Origin: Phoronis australis
Taxonomy: Eukaryota > Phoronida > Phoronidae
Assembly (NCBI GenBank): GCA_002633005.1
Contig: NMRA01000508.1
Coordinates: forward strand, 1-39,352
Length of the DNA: 39,352 nucleotides
Direction: 5' to 3'
The translations under genes and the position numbers were made by a program. This document shows, one piece after another, positions 19,921 through 30,022 of this stretch. The notes under the pieces are model-generated. The model had not been told where the DNA came from. It saw only the letters and a list, made by a program, of their open reading frames with translations, and made no database searches. How positions within the stretch are numbered: the first letter of the stretch is position 1; every line of letters starts with the position of its first letter.

Positions 19921-20782
19921 TTCCCAACTTTCGCAACTCAAGGAAGAACTGCTCGAAGAAAAAGTTTGATTACAAGAGTAAATTTGCTCGAACGAAATAA
20001 AGACATCGACTGCCTCCAGGCTAAGGTGACCCCCAATGCACATAAGGAACTTAATAACAATGTGACTGATGTTTTAAGGGGCAGTCCATATAAAAACCAG
20101 TAGATTTTCAAAAATCAGTCAAAATGTCAAAATTCTAAACAACTTCATTTTGTGTACATGGATAGGTATCCTAACAAAAACCCAAATGCCAAATTTTGTG
20201 CACTCAATGAACCCTAATTTCGCCATTGGATCATGAGAACACAAATTGGCACAATTGGGCACATTAGCAGTCTCAAAAATGGTATGTTTTCAGCAACAAA
20301 AATGAGTAACATACATATTTTAGTGGCTGAAATAACCAATGTATACTGTGCTAAATTCTGTGCCATTTATTAAAATCTGAGTTTTGTGCTAGACAGGGGA
20401 GATAATCCACAGACCAATTTTGGGGCTTATTTTAGTGGCCGTTTTTGTGACCTTGTTACTGCCATAAAACACCTTGTAGCCTTATGTGACGCTTAGAACA
20501 TACAGTTAAAGAGTTAGTCTCGATGACTGAGCAATAAAAAATCTTGCCTCAACTTTACACTTTAGCGAAAATTGTCTTGCAAAACTGTCTATTTTCATAG
20601 TTTGGAAATGACTAGCAGAGTTTACAGGCCATTTGAACAAACTTTTAGACAAGAAGTCTGATTTATATAGATGTTTAAAACAAGATGTTTTTTGGGTTTA
20701 TTACGCAGCCAGGATCAAAACTGAACTCGATGACCTTTGCCCACTGAGTGAGTCAGTTGAGGTTAAGCTTGAGGATATGTAA
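19921..20782 (+). pseudogene. Coiled-coil gene remnant or frameshifted gene, two exons
   Basis: After the acceptor-like TTTGGCCAG (19920) the sequence encodes SQLSQLKEELLEEK, then loses frame in an A-rich run near 19970. It resumes as LITRVNLLERNKDIDCLQAK and HKELNNNVTDVL. A second exon-like segment starts at 20709 (acceptor TTGGGTTTATTACGCAG), encodes RIKTELDDLCPLSESVEVKL and stops at 20780-20782. An AATAAA follows at 20854. Together these look like the 3' end of a helical coiled-coil protein. The frameshift means either a pseudogene or a sequence error. No donor links the parts, and the family is unknown. Confidence 0.35.
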
Positions 20783-20940
20783 CAAATGCACGTGTAACCC
20801 TCTTATTTTCTTTCATTTCCTTTACATTATCAGGTTAATTTAAACACTGTAGAAATAAATGCCTTTAAGTTTTAACGAATAAGAATTGATATTTGTAACG
20901 ACTGGTTTTGAGAGAAACAAGGGTATTTTAAAAAGACAAA

Positions 20941-21123
20941 ATGGTGGACGATGTCGATGGGCCTTCCTGTTCCTTTAGTTTATTCGGCAAAAAAATCCGA
21001 TCACAAAAGCTTTGTGCTTTAGAGAGTCATGTCAAAGACACCACTGAACATTTGAGATACAGGAAAGTAGCTCACAAAGCAAGGCCTGTGCCAGAGTACG
21101 GACTCATACTACTCAGGGACTAG
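20941..21123 (+). CDS. Small open frame, 60 aa, unknown
   Basis: ATG in good context (ACAAAATGG) opening MVDDVDGPSCSFSLFGKKIR and ending VPEYGLILLRD. Composition is reasonable for protein, but no domain is recognised. It is bracketed by two copies of repeat R2 (19670-19830 and 21199-21368), so it may belong to a decayed transposon or be the 5' end of a gene whose later exons I did not find. A hairpin with a 10-bp stem follows its stop. Confidence 0.3.
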   Translation: MVDDVDGPSCSFSLFGKKIRSQKLCALESHVKDTTEHLRYRKVAHKARPVPEYGLILLRD

Positions 21124-21132
21124 ATAGTGGTC

Positions 21133-21167
21133 CACAGTCTCTACTGTCTCTGCAGGAGAGACTGTGA
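21133..21167. repeat. Hairpin after the 60-aa frame
   Basis: CACAGTCTCT and AGAGACTGTG can pair as a 10-bp stem around a 15-nt loop, 10 nt after the stop codon at 21123. Function unknown. Confidence 0.5.
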
Positions 21168-21198
21168 AGCTCCTATAGGTGCTTCATTTGCCAGAAGA

Positions 21199-21368
21199 TT
21201 TTCGGCGAATTACGCCTCGCTTTGACTAAAACATCCATGCTACATAGTTATTTATAAACACCTTTTACGCATAGAGGGACACCTTAGGAGGCCGTTGATG
21301 TATGTAATTCCTTCCAACTCGAACAAATACTCCCTCTATCAAGATTTTTCTTCGAGGAGTCCCTTGTT
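21199..21368 (+). repeat. R2 repeat, copy 2
   Basis: Direct, diverged copy of 19670-19830 (CGGCGAATTACGCCTC, GACTAAAACATCC, CGCATAGAGGGACACC, CCTTCCAACTCGAACAAATA). A shorter third match (ATTATGCC..CCTGACTAAAAC..GTCATGTTG) occurs near 21707-21752. Confidence 0.6.
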
Positions 21369-21948
21369 GAGTTCTCATAATTGGTAACTCACCATTTTTA
21401 AGACTGCACAAATTTCTTGCGAAGTGGGTGAAGCAGGACACCGTAAATGTGATTGGGAGAAAGAACAATTCCTCATGGTTTGTTGAACCTCTGTTTTGGG
21501 TAAATTTATTGAGTTTTGTGTTTGCTGGACGGCTGAAGTGAAGTACCCGTGGAATTTCCAGTCGGGAGTGTCATACCTTGTAGTATTTATACAGTGTATT
21601 GGGGATGATCAAAAGCTGAGGACGCCTGTGGTAAAGAAGGTAGTCACTGACTGAAGCCAAGGGCAAGGAGGTTTTTGTTGGTTTTTAGACGTGGCCACGA
21701 CCTATCCAGAGTATTATGCCTTGTCCTGACTAAAACAAAGTCATGTTGGTACTGTCGTATTCGTAGACTAAGTACATGATTATTTACTACAACCATGCTA
21801 AATCATATATAATGGCAAATAAACGAATGAGAAATGTCTCACCTTTAGCATCGAATACAGAAAATGACAACATCCCGGAAGTCGCCATACCTTCAGAAGT
21901 GACACCTAACGGCGTAAAAAGGAGACTGACGGCTGGCCGCTCATCGAC

Positions 21949-22067
21949 GGTGTTTTCCCGTTACTCCCAACTTTGTTCGATTCTATAGCCCAACAACAAG
22001 TTGGGAAGTTTACCCCTGTAGCCAATATCTTACAAAACTGATTAACTCCGTTCTGGCATTTATGGTG
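21949..22067 (+). repeat. R3 repeat, copy 1
   Basis: About 120 nt matching the reverse complement of 27768-27885. Shared strings include TTTTCCCGTT, GTTCGATTCTATAGCC, AACAACA.GTTGGGAAG, GCCAATATCTTAC, TGATTAACTCC and TTCTGGCATT. The GTTCGATTC string matches a Pol III B-box consensus, but no A-box or tRNA fold was found. The plus frame 21776-21988 runs into the repeat, so part of that frame is repeat-derived. Confidence 0.7.
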
Positions 22068-22475
22068 GGTGGGCCAGCTCTCTTTTTTCGATAATTGCTC
22101 TAGTCTCCAATTATCTCAGTATTTCTTTTGAAGAGTCGTTTGTAGGGAATTCCCACGTGTGTCAGTAACTTGAAACGCTGCTGTTCAAGTTACTATTTGT
22201 GATGACCGTGAACATGTCGAATGAGAGTACTCAAAGAACTCTCGCAATCATTAGCAAAGATTTCAGCGTTTTTCTTGCCAGTTGGGTTCAAATTTACCTC
22301 ATCATGAACCTTTATACAGTAAGTGCATCTAGTAAAATAGGCAACTGTACACCTTAACAAAAATGCCCTATTTCCCATGTTCCCCTGGTTATCCTTAAAA
22401 AATCTGCAAGCGTGCATGCGGAAATTGCTTATAATTTTCAGTTTTGATAACCAAATTCGTTGGTTTCTGACTGCT

Positions 22476-22751
22476 GTGTGTTTTATATGTAAAGCACTGG
22501 AGCACGATCACCAAAACATGAAGAATATTGAAGAGGCGGCACAGGAAGCAATCGAGGTGCTCACAGCTTTGATGGAGCCGTGGATAGATGCAGTGGATCA
22601 GGCGAAGGCTTTGGCAGATGAACGCAAGAATATTCGCGACGAACTGAACCAAGAAATTCTGACAAAAAAGGTGGAAGAACTTGACAAAAATTTTGATGAT
22701 TTCAAGAAGATTGACGACGAACTGGAAACTAAGAGAAGTAAAGCGATCACT
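22476..22751 (+). pseudogene. Partial TRIM copy: B-box 2 end and coiled coil
   Basis: Nucleotides 22476-22751 align to 30554-30832 of the intact TRIM gene with one 3-base deletion (FKKIDDE for FKKKIDDE). The copy covers residues 178-270: the last three or four zinc ligands of B-box 2 (CFICKALEHDH) and the first part of the coiled coil (KNIEEAAQEAIEVLTALMEP). The RING, B-box 1, earlier B-box 2 ligands and NHL repeats are absent. Homology stops abruptly at GCGATCACT, and an in-frame stop follows at 22782-22784. The frame has stayed open across the whole match. It is either a recent truncated duplication or an exon of something larger; no flanking splice site was convincing. Confidence 0.85.
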
Positions 22752-22799
22752 TCTTACCAAAAAGCAACAGACAGGGGACACTAATGTGTTAGACGCCAT

Positions 22800-23550
22800 C
22801 ATTTAAAGTTCCCATAGGCTCGAGTTTGGCGAGTGAGATGGTTTGGACTTAAATTCACTAAAATTTCTGTTCGTGATGCATCTAAATGAATCATGATTTT
22901 TGCTCCGGTTACAAAATGTCCCCAAGCCCGCGGATCCTTGCATTCTCTTAGTGAAATTGTCGAACATGTATATGGTGTTACCAGGAAAAATGACTTACTT
23001 TTTGGCAATAAAAATGAGCCTGTCTGTTGAAAAAATCAAAACTTTGTGAAAACTCCTAAACTCTTGCCTAGTTTGAATTCCAAACAGCTCGAGTACGGGA
23101 AAGGGGTGGGAATTTTGCAACCTGAAATACACAAGGGATGCTTGCTGGCAAAACGAACAAAAAACGACTTTTAATTACTGAGATTTGACTCAAGACTTTG
23201 AGCTCTAAATCTAAAGCCAGCTTTGGTACGCACACAAAAATATTTCTGTTTGTAAGACTGTTTTACTAGCAAAATTAAGAATTTCGAAGTTAGAAAAATA
23301 TTTATTGAGGAAAAAATTCACTGCCTTCAGGACTCGGGGCAAAAAAGTCATACTCGAAACTCGACTTGAAAACTGACCACTTGCAATCCTACAGACTTAT
23401 ACTCGGAGCACCTGAGGCCAAGAATCTATGTTTCCAAAGGTGACATGCAACGTTGTCAGTTCGTTTTTTAGTTGAAACTTCGGTCTTCCGTTGAATCGTT
23501 GGTAGGAACAGTTTCGGCTAGAACAGTAGTTTTACAGAAATTGCATGTTG
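22800..23550. other. Intergenic, no gene recognised
   Basis: No frame on either strand with motif or splice support, apart from the candidate first exon starting at 23556. Confidence 0.4.
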
Positions 23551-23555
23551 CTGTC

Positions 23556-26500
23556 ATGGCATCCGTCGAACAAACTACCTCCACAAACATAGACAAACAC
23601 GAGTAAGTCTACCCGACCAGCCTTGATTCCAGCGAATGACTGACAGAAACTCTTTTGATTCTTGGTACATGTATGTTTTTCCTAGATACCCTATATAATA
23701 TTGTTTGTGTCACTGGGTGTTCCTATTTATTCGCAAACCGACGGAAAACACGAAAAAATACGATTTCATCTTTGCTCAGATGATATTCATGCAGTGGCGG
23801 ATCTACGTTTTCAGTAAGGGGGGGTTAGGATTCCCGCCAAGGTCGAATCCGAGGCGCGAGGCGCCGAGCGGGAGGAGGTCGAGAGGGGGGTTTCCCTCCA
23901 TTCGTGTAAGACAATTTTCTGTTTTTGTAGCCAAACAGCGAAATTTCCATGCATCCTGGCAAGTTTCTGGCAGTTAACATGTCTCTGGAGTTTTTCTTTA
24001 GATAATTTAAAACCCTTCTCAATTTCGTCACATGAACTTGGCTCAAAACTTTCGTGAAACCAAATTTGTGCACATTTGGGTATGAGTCACGCCACCAGCA
24101 AAAATTTTTGTTGGAACATCTGCTTACACACACCTACATGTATTTTAGCATACAAAAAGTCGTATACGAAAAAGTGTAGTTTGTATACAGGGGCTTAGGC
24201 AACTACCAAATATTCAAGAGCATATGGAGCACCGACGGGGCGTAAAAACTTGAATATCAGATGATCGCGTAACAGCAACCTCAAGTTGTTCAAGAACGAA
24301 AAGCGTAGTCCGGAAATAAACATGTATTCTGTCTCGTTACGAGAAAAAAACAGTGAACGATGGTGCTCTCAGCTCATAGTCTATTATTAAAAGCGACAAT
24401 GAACAATTAAGTATCACTTAATTTATTAAACTGAATCGCATTGACAACAATTGAAAAACGTCAAATGTATCATGAAGCAAATCATCTGAAAACAGTTTCA
24501 CGAAAACAAAACGTTCTGTACACCTTGGTGAAAAGATGTACAGGACCAGTTCGCAGAGGGACCAGATGTACACTGAATGTACACAAAAAGGCTGGCCCAA
24601 AAGTACATGTACACCTGTGCTTATTATCCCTATAAAAATAGTCGATCTGCCGCGGGACCAAACACTACTGGTTGAGATAAATAGTTTTACAAAGCACACT
24701 TTGGTAAACATCACAAGACTCTACACAAATCAAACTGGCCTGGTCCGTCGCGAGACCTAAAGTTCATTACGCAAAAAGTCTTGATTTGAAAACCTTTCTT
24801 TAGACTCTTTTTAATCACCAGTGGATGCTCATACAGTGTACGTGTACTTTACACATCTGGTGGTCAACTACTGCGAGGGGTTGTTTAGGAAGGGTTTTCG
24901 CACCGTTCAGTAGTACTCACTGGAAGAAACAAGTATTGAAAACAAATTTAACAACGCACTACGTGAAATAGATTTTGGATATGAAGCAGATAGAGCCAAA
25001 TACAAACCAGAATCAGTTTCTGTGCGCTCGTAGACCCTCAGCTGTACTGGGAAAATTTGTCGTGTCTAAAAATAATTTCTATTTCGTTTTCATTGTACGC
25101 AAGCATAAAAAACCGACATTACACACAAACTGTGTAGAATTATAACTCATTACCTGGGTGTTTCTCCAGTAACGTTAGTCCTATCCTTCTGTTGTCTAGA
25201 CTACCGAGGAATCTGTATATCGGATCCAATGGTTTGCTCGTCTTGGAACCATTCTAGCCAGACATCTTCGATGTTTGTTCCCAACGCCTGCACTTCGTCA
25301 ACTGCTGTGTCAATGAGCTTGTAAGCCTCTACAATGTCAGCATCTCGTTTCGCAGCTCAGTTGGCACTAAGCGCCCTGAGGTTGCCAAATCCAATCAAAA
25401 GACTTACATGCGCAACAAAATTTGATCCGTTCATCATGGACTACTTCAAACCTTGACGATGTATCCCAGGACCAATTTGCATCTCTTGCAATTTTCGAAA
25501 TAAGCGTCCCAATGTCTTAACGCTTGAAACCCGAAGTACTAACATCAAATAAATGCCCATGGGCATCTTCGTTTCATCGGGTGGGCCTTTCTGCTGAAAA
25601 TCCCAGTATAGAAGACGGCAGTGTGCTTACTGCAGGTACTGTAGAAAGACTGTAGGTGTTGAGGTCGGAACTAGGGCTCCTTTGGAGGCCTACTGAACAT
25701 CGCACGAGTCCTGCAAGACTTTGTTGTGAAAGTACAGCCTCCCCGTAATTTCTGGTACTGTACCCTGTTCTCGAATGCGGTCACTTTGTCTATGTGAGTG
25801 CCCCCTTGGTCATTCCTTGTATAGACATAACTTGTTAAAGTGCATCTTCAAACGGACTGGCGATCAGACCACGGCGCGTTTTGCCGATGATCCAAGACTC
25901 GAAATGCTTTGATTTTAATATCAGCAAATCACAATGCAAAAAATTATATTTTCAGAGTGAACCCCCTCCCTCAATTGTTTCCAAGTTGGTTCGGGTGCAC
26001 ACACGTTGGCGGTGCCGTTTTTGTTTTGCTGGAGACGTTTTTTTTTTACTTTTGGATCCTATCCCAAGGGGGGGGTTAAGCCCCCTGAACCCCCCATAGA
26101 TCCGCCGCTGTACACAGATCATACAATGGAGTTATATACGTATGCATATGCAGGTCTCGTGCCGATTACTCCAACGAAATCTTTTGTGTGCTACAGGACA
26201 CTTCGCTTGAACACGCGGCGCTTTTGAGCTTTAACCACAAACCACGTTGCATGCTTTTGAGCTAAGTAATCTTAACTTTATCCACTGCGTAAGTTTTAGA
26301 ACAAAATGAAAATCGTTTTCTCCAATCTGACGTTTTATTCAAGAAAAAAGGGCGTTCTGGTTCTCGGGTGAAGCATCATAACTAGCCTTTTAGGCTGCAA
26401 AGCAGTATACATGTACTAAATATACAACTTGGCGCCGATGTGGGTAAAACACTGAACATATAAAATCTTCACCGAATTAGTGTTATTAACGACACTCTTT

Positions 26501-26701
26501 CTTGAGTAAACTAAATTATTTATCTGCGCTCGCCGGGAAAAATTGTCGTTCTGTCGTTATTCTGCTGCTAAAATTGAGATGCGTTCTTTTAGGTCGGCTT
26601 ACATTGACCAGTTCCTTATTTTTCACCGTTCAGTCAGCTCTTCTCTTCTACGAGGTTGCGTACATGGCACAACAAATTATCGGAACTGGTTTCATTTCGT
26701 C
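23556..26701 (+). CDS. Speculative two-exon gene model around the hAT element
   Basis: A candidate first exon, 23556-23602, encodes MASVEQTTSTNIDKH plus two bases and ends at CACGA|GTAAGT. A candidate second exon, 26593-26701 (acceptor GCGTTCTTTTAG, donor CGTC|GTAAGT), continues in phase with Glu and then SAYIDQFLIFHRSVSSSLLR to NYRNWFHFV. The intervening 3 kb contains the whole hAT element 23792-26110, which would sit inside the intron. Four splice or start signals agree in phase, but neither peptide is recognised, no later exons were found, and the second exon is also open in another frame. Low confidence. Confidence 0.28.
23792..26110 (-). mobile_element. Decayed hAT-family DNA transposon, 2.3 kb
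   Basis: The left terminus is CAGTGGCGGATCTACG. The right terminus, read inward, is CAGCGGCGGATCTATG. They are nearly identical over 16 bp and are followed inside by G-rich blocks (GGGGGGG). A hAT-like transposase remnant lies on the minus strand at 25150-25437. Flanking 8-mers (tattcatg and tacacaga) do not match, so the target-site duplication is lost or one end belongs to another copy. The remaining interior (24200-25140) has no recognisable coding sequence. Confidence 0.7.
25150..25437 (-). pseudogene. hAT transposase C-terminal fragment (ZMYM1/52-kDa-repressor-like)
   Basis: Read on the minus strand the frame gives NFVAHVSLLIGFGNLRALSA, a TGA, then AAKRDADIVEAYKLIDTAVD, EVQALGTNIEDVWLEWFQDE and DIQIPR. 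A TAG comes next, then SRQQKDRTNVTGETPR and a final stop. The order 'LSxxLQxxxxDIVxAYxLI...WF...PR..RQ..R.N....TP' is characteristic of the region before the dimerisation domain in hAT transposases annotated as ZMYM1-like or 52 kDa repressor of the inhibitor of the protein kinase. Two in-frame stops and the missing DDE and dimerisation parts show it is dead. It lies between matching hAT termini, oriented opposite to the TRIM gene. Confidence 0.7.
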
Positions 26702-27036
26702 GTAAGTTTTTAGTATTTTAATACCAGCAAATCGAATTTCACAGGCAGAACAAATCGTGCTGCTGCGAAGTTGAGTCATCATCTTCCGAAAGATGTCGCA
26801 AAGTTTTAGGACATGTCGCGTGCTCATGTCACGAGCGCGACAGACTTTTTGTTACATTTGGCAAACAAATGACTTTCATTAGATTGTTTTTCACTCAAGT
26901 GGCTGCAACCTGCAAGGTGAGTGTTGGTTGACTCCCAGATTTTGCATGCGCCGGCTCCGCCCGCTAGCGCTACATGTTGATATAAGTTTCACGACGAGGT
27001 GACGAGCAGAACTACATGATGTACATGTATAACCCG

Positions 27037-27352
27037 GCGGTGAGAAATTTCGGGGATGTAACGGAGCTCAATAACGCAGTGCTACCAAGCTTTATTTTGG
27101 CGAGTCTTTACACAGCTAGCTGACCGGTAACGTAATCACAAGCAGTGTCATACAAAGACATTGGTAACTACATATTGCCCGGCGGTCATGTTTAGTCCCC
27201 GGCGGTCCTGTTTTCTCTGGTGGGGCGGTCAAGTTTGTAGGTGTGTCAGTCCCATTTTCTGGTGCGACGGTCCCATTTGATCCCCGGAGGTCCTTTTTTG
27301 GGTGAGTCAGTCCGATTTAGAGGACCGGCGTTCATGTTATTTCTCACCCGTG
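27037..27352 (+). mobile_element. Small inverted-end element with degenerate internal repeats
   Basis: GGTGAGAAAT near 27037 and its inverse ATTTCTCACC near 27350 bound the segment. From about 27181 to 27345 there are about eight degenerate units of roughly 20-25 nt based on CGGTCC.ATTT followed by CCGG or GGTG. The open frame through 27241-27594 is a by-product of this array: its Arg/Pro/Phe periodicity follows the repeat. Confidence 0.5.
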
Positions 27353-27767
27353 ACCATGAGTCTAAAATCCCCGTGTCTCCTGTCATAAATCGTCACCTCT
27401 GCAAATCCCCACGCCCTCGGGTATGGCGTAGAACGCTCCAATGCGGTAATTGCGTAGCCGCACTGCGATTGGACCTTTCAACTAGACAACAAAAAAACCC
27501 TTTTTTCAAAACGCACTGGACCATTGGCCCACAGTTCATTATATTAACGGTTTTCCGCTCTTTGCCAATTTGGGTTGTAGTTGGGCGATTTTGACGATTC
27601 AAAAACTAAACATGATCACCATTTGATGAGGATTTCAGAAATGCTATTGGTTTTGTTTAAATGTGTTACAACTTAACGTGTATTTTAGACAGCAAAGCCC
27701 AGTCGCTATATACGACTCTTATTGGAGATTAGAGCTATTAACTAACAAAAGACGGAGCTGGACCTCC

Positions 27768-27885
27768 AGCCATGAATGCCAGAATGGAGTTAATCAGTCG
27801 TGTAAGATATTGGCTGCAGGGATCATCTTCCCAACCTGTTGTTCGGCTATAGAATCGAACAAGTTGGAAGCAACGGGAAAACGCC
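27768..27885 (-). repeat. R3 repeat, copy 2 (inverted)
   Basis: Inverse of 21949-22067; see the shared strings there. The plus-strand frame 27663-27905 crosses it and is not supported as a gene. Confidence 0.7.
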
Positions 27886-27909
27886 GTAATGCATTGTGGT
27901 TATAGATAT

Positions 27910-28950
27910 TTCCGTAAGTCTGCAAGGACATTACAATCAAATGGAAAGTGTATCTCTGTTACAATTTTTAAAATTTTACAAATAGAAAACCTTTCAGGTC
28001 AACTGATGTAAATTGTTTCTTCTACGCAACTCAGTCATAAGATAATGCGTCGAACACCTCCAATTTTCATGGCGAATACTCCATTTAAAGACAGGCTACT
28101 ACATTAAGTGTTGTCGTTTATGTTAACTTATGTTAATTCAGGTTTAACTGAAAGGTAAGAATTACCTTTATCCGAATTTGCAAATGAAGACGACCACAAC
28201 TGAAAATTCATATCCCTCAGTCTTGCTTTAAAGAACTTAAAATGTTAATTTCATCACAAACTCTGTGTTGAACCCTAACACAGCCAAACCCAGCTGAAAA
28301 TGATACATTTTTAGCTGAGGTACAACAGTTCTTTTGACATTTCAAAACGTTTTCACGCAGCAATATGTTAAATATACACTTTCACACTGCTACAAACCAC
28401 TTTTCAGTATACATTAGTAGGTGGAGCTGTGTCAGAGGGTATATGTTAAACTGCCTTAGAACCGGCTTGTCTCCTGCACGGACCCTCCAGATTGCAACCA
28501 AACGTTATCTGTGACGTCAGAGTGTGAGAAGCTGGGAACCAGGCCAATTTTCTTTCCAGGTGCGAGGGCACTCTACATTCAGATGGAGATAGCGGCGCCA
28601 TCTGTGTACGTGATTCGTTTGTCATGTGATTACTGTTCTGAAACGCGGAAATATCAGAGTCCCCACTGTAGATGATGTAGTTATCCATAAATTGCAAGGT
28701 GATTAATATGCGCGTAGCACGTGACACGAAAGGTTTTGTTGATTGGCCACTTGGGTGAGCTGGGGGGTGAGGTGGGCTGGAGGTGTTTGGCTTTTAGGCG
28801 ATCAATCCCGCCACATCCTAAATCTACACCACAGCGTACAGACGTGCCTTTCAAACCTGTTGGACTGCTGGGTGGAGCTTTTCCATTCTCAGGTTTGTAA
28901 AACCATTTTGTAAAACGTTTTGTTGTTTAACGTCTCAACCTTTTTTCGAA
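27910..28950. other. Intergenic, no gene recognised
   Basis: No exon supported. A GC-richer patch at 28440-28640 contains GCGGCGCCATCTGTG and TGACGTCA motifs, and could be regulatory. Confidence 0.35.
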
Positions 28951-28956
28951 ACTTAA

Positions 28957-29148
28957 GTGCCACACGCCATGATCGATACTTGCCAACTGATTATTTGTCA
29001 CGCCGTCCCGCCACGTCATCAAATCGTCCTGCTTTTACATCAGGGTGAGATGCATTTATTATACATTACTAAAATACTCCACGCCGGCGACCCCGGCTAC
29101 ATGTACGTGCTAGTTGGCGACGGGTTTAGGGAGTTACAGCAACCGTAA
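28957..29148 (+). CDS. Small open frame; tail resembles a collagen XV/XVIII trimerisation segment
   Basis: The frame has an ATG at 28969 and ends at TAA 29146-29148. The C-terminal part, GYMYVLVGDGFRELQQP, resembles the motif LYVRVxNGFRKVQL that closes the trimerisation domain of multiplexin collagens. The preceding GEMHLLYI could be the first strand. The match is short and there is no endostatin domain after it, so this may be coincidence or a lone exon. Upstream collagen repeats are not present in the window. Confidence 0.25.
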   Translation: MPHAMIDTCQLIICHAVPPRHQIVLLLHQGEMHLLYITKILHAGDPGYMYVLVGDGFRELQQP

Positions 29149-29159
29149 ATTTCTCTCTC

Positions 29160-29990
29160 ACTGCGGCTGGTGTTTCAACCTCATTTGCGTCCGACTGCTC
29201 TTTTTATCGAAAAGTGCCTCGTCAGCTCGGGTTCCTGATCCTTACTCTCACACAATGGACACTGCATGAGTTCACGAAGGCACTAGTCAAATACTGGCCT
29301 CTCAGTGGATGAAACTGAATCCACACCTTTAAGGCTCGGTGAGCGCTTGTTTAATATGTGCTGCACGTGCGACTGTAAATGTTTGCAATTGCACAGTTCT
29401 GTCACTATTGATTTAATCAAAGTTATCCCCTCTTTGAATCATTGTACAACCATTTCCCGAACTTACATGTAAATGTTAACCCGGAGAGCCGGTGGTCTAA
29501 CTTGGGCATCTCAATATTTTTCAAAATGAAATTCATACAACTACATGAATTTGGATGTTCATTTCACAATTGCAATCGCTTCCTTCGGATTATTCTGTTC
29601 ATTACATGTAGTTTCGTGTTCACTGAGACTTGAATTCTTCAAGATGTAGACGTACAATCAGGAGGTGATATCTATTCCTGGTACAATGCATAAGTATCAG
29701 GAAGGTCACGAACAAGCCCTGATTTTGGACTGGTGACTCACCATTTCTTGGTATCGGTTTCGATAAGATAAACGTGTTTTGTTTGTGTTGTCAAAACAGA
29801 TGGTTTTCACACGAACAGTCGGTCCTAGTGACGGCATGGCATAGCACGTACAAATAGTACAATTTCAGTTTTTAATGTTGTAAATTAACTTGAAGTCTTT
29901 GAAAATTGAAAAGTGCTAAGCTTAACTTCAGCAATGTTGTGGGACGCTTATCGATTCATTGGCTCAGTTTGTGAAATAATAACTAAAATA
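29160..29990. other. TRIM upstream region, no coding exon recognised
   Basis: Probably the 5' intron and promoter-proximal sequence of the TRIM gene. Immediately before the coding exon, TTCTACTCTTCAG (ending at 30004) looks like a splice acceptor, implying a separate 5' untranslated exon upstream that I could not place. Confidence 0.4.
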
Positions 29991-30022
29991 ATTCTACTCT
30001 TCAGGTCACTGACCAATAGAAT

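Noticed and set aside
22395-22802. 135-aa minus-strand frame
   Set aside because: Antisense to the TRIM fragment, whose sense strand matches the intact gene.
27241-27594. 117-aa plus-strand frame
   Set aside because: Follows the period of a degenerate CGGTCC-type repeat and has no domain.
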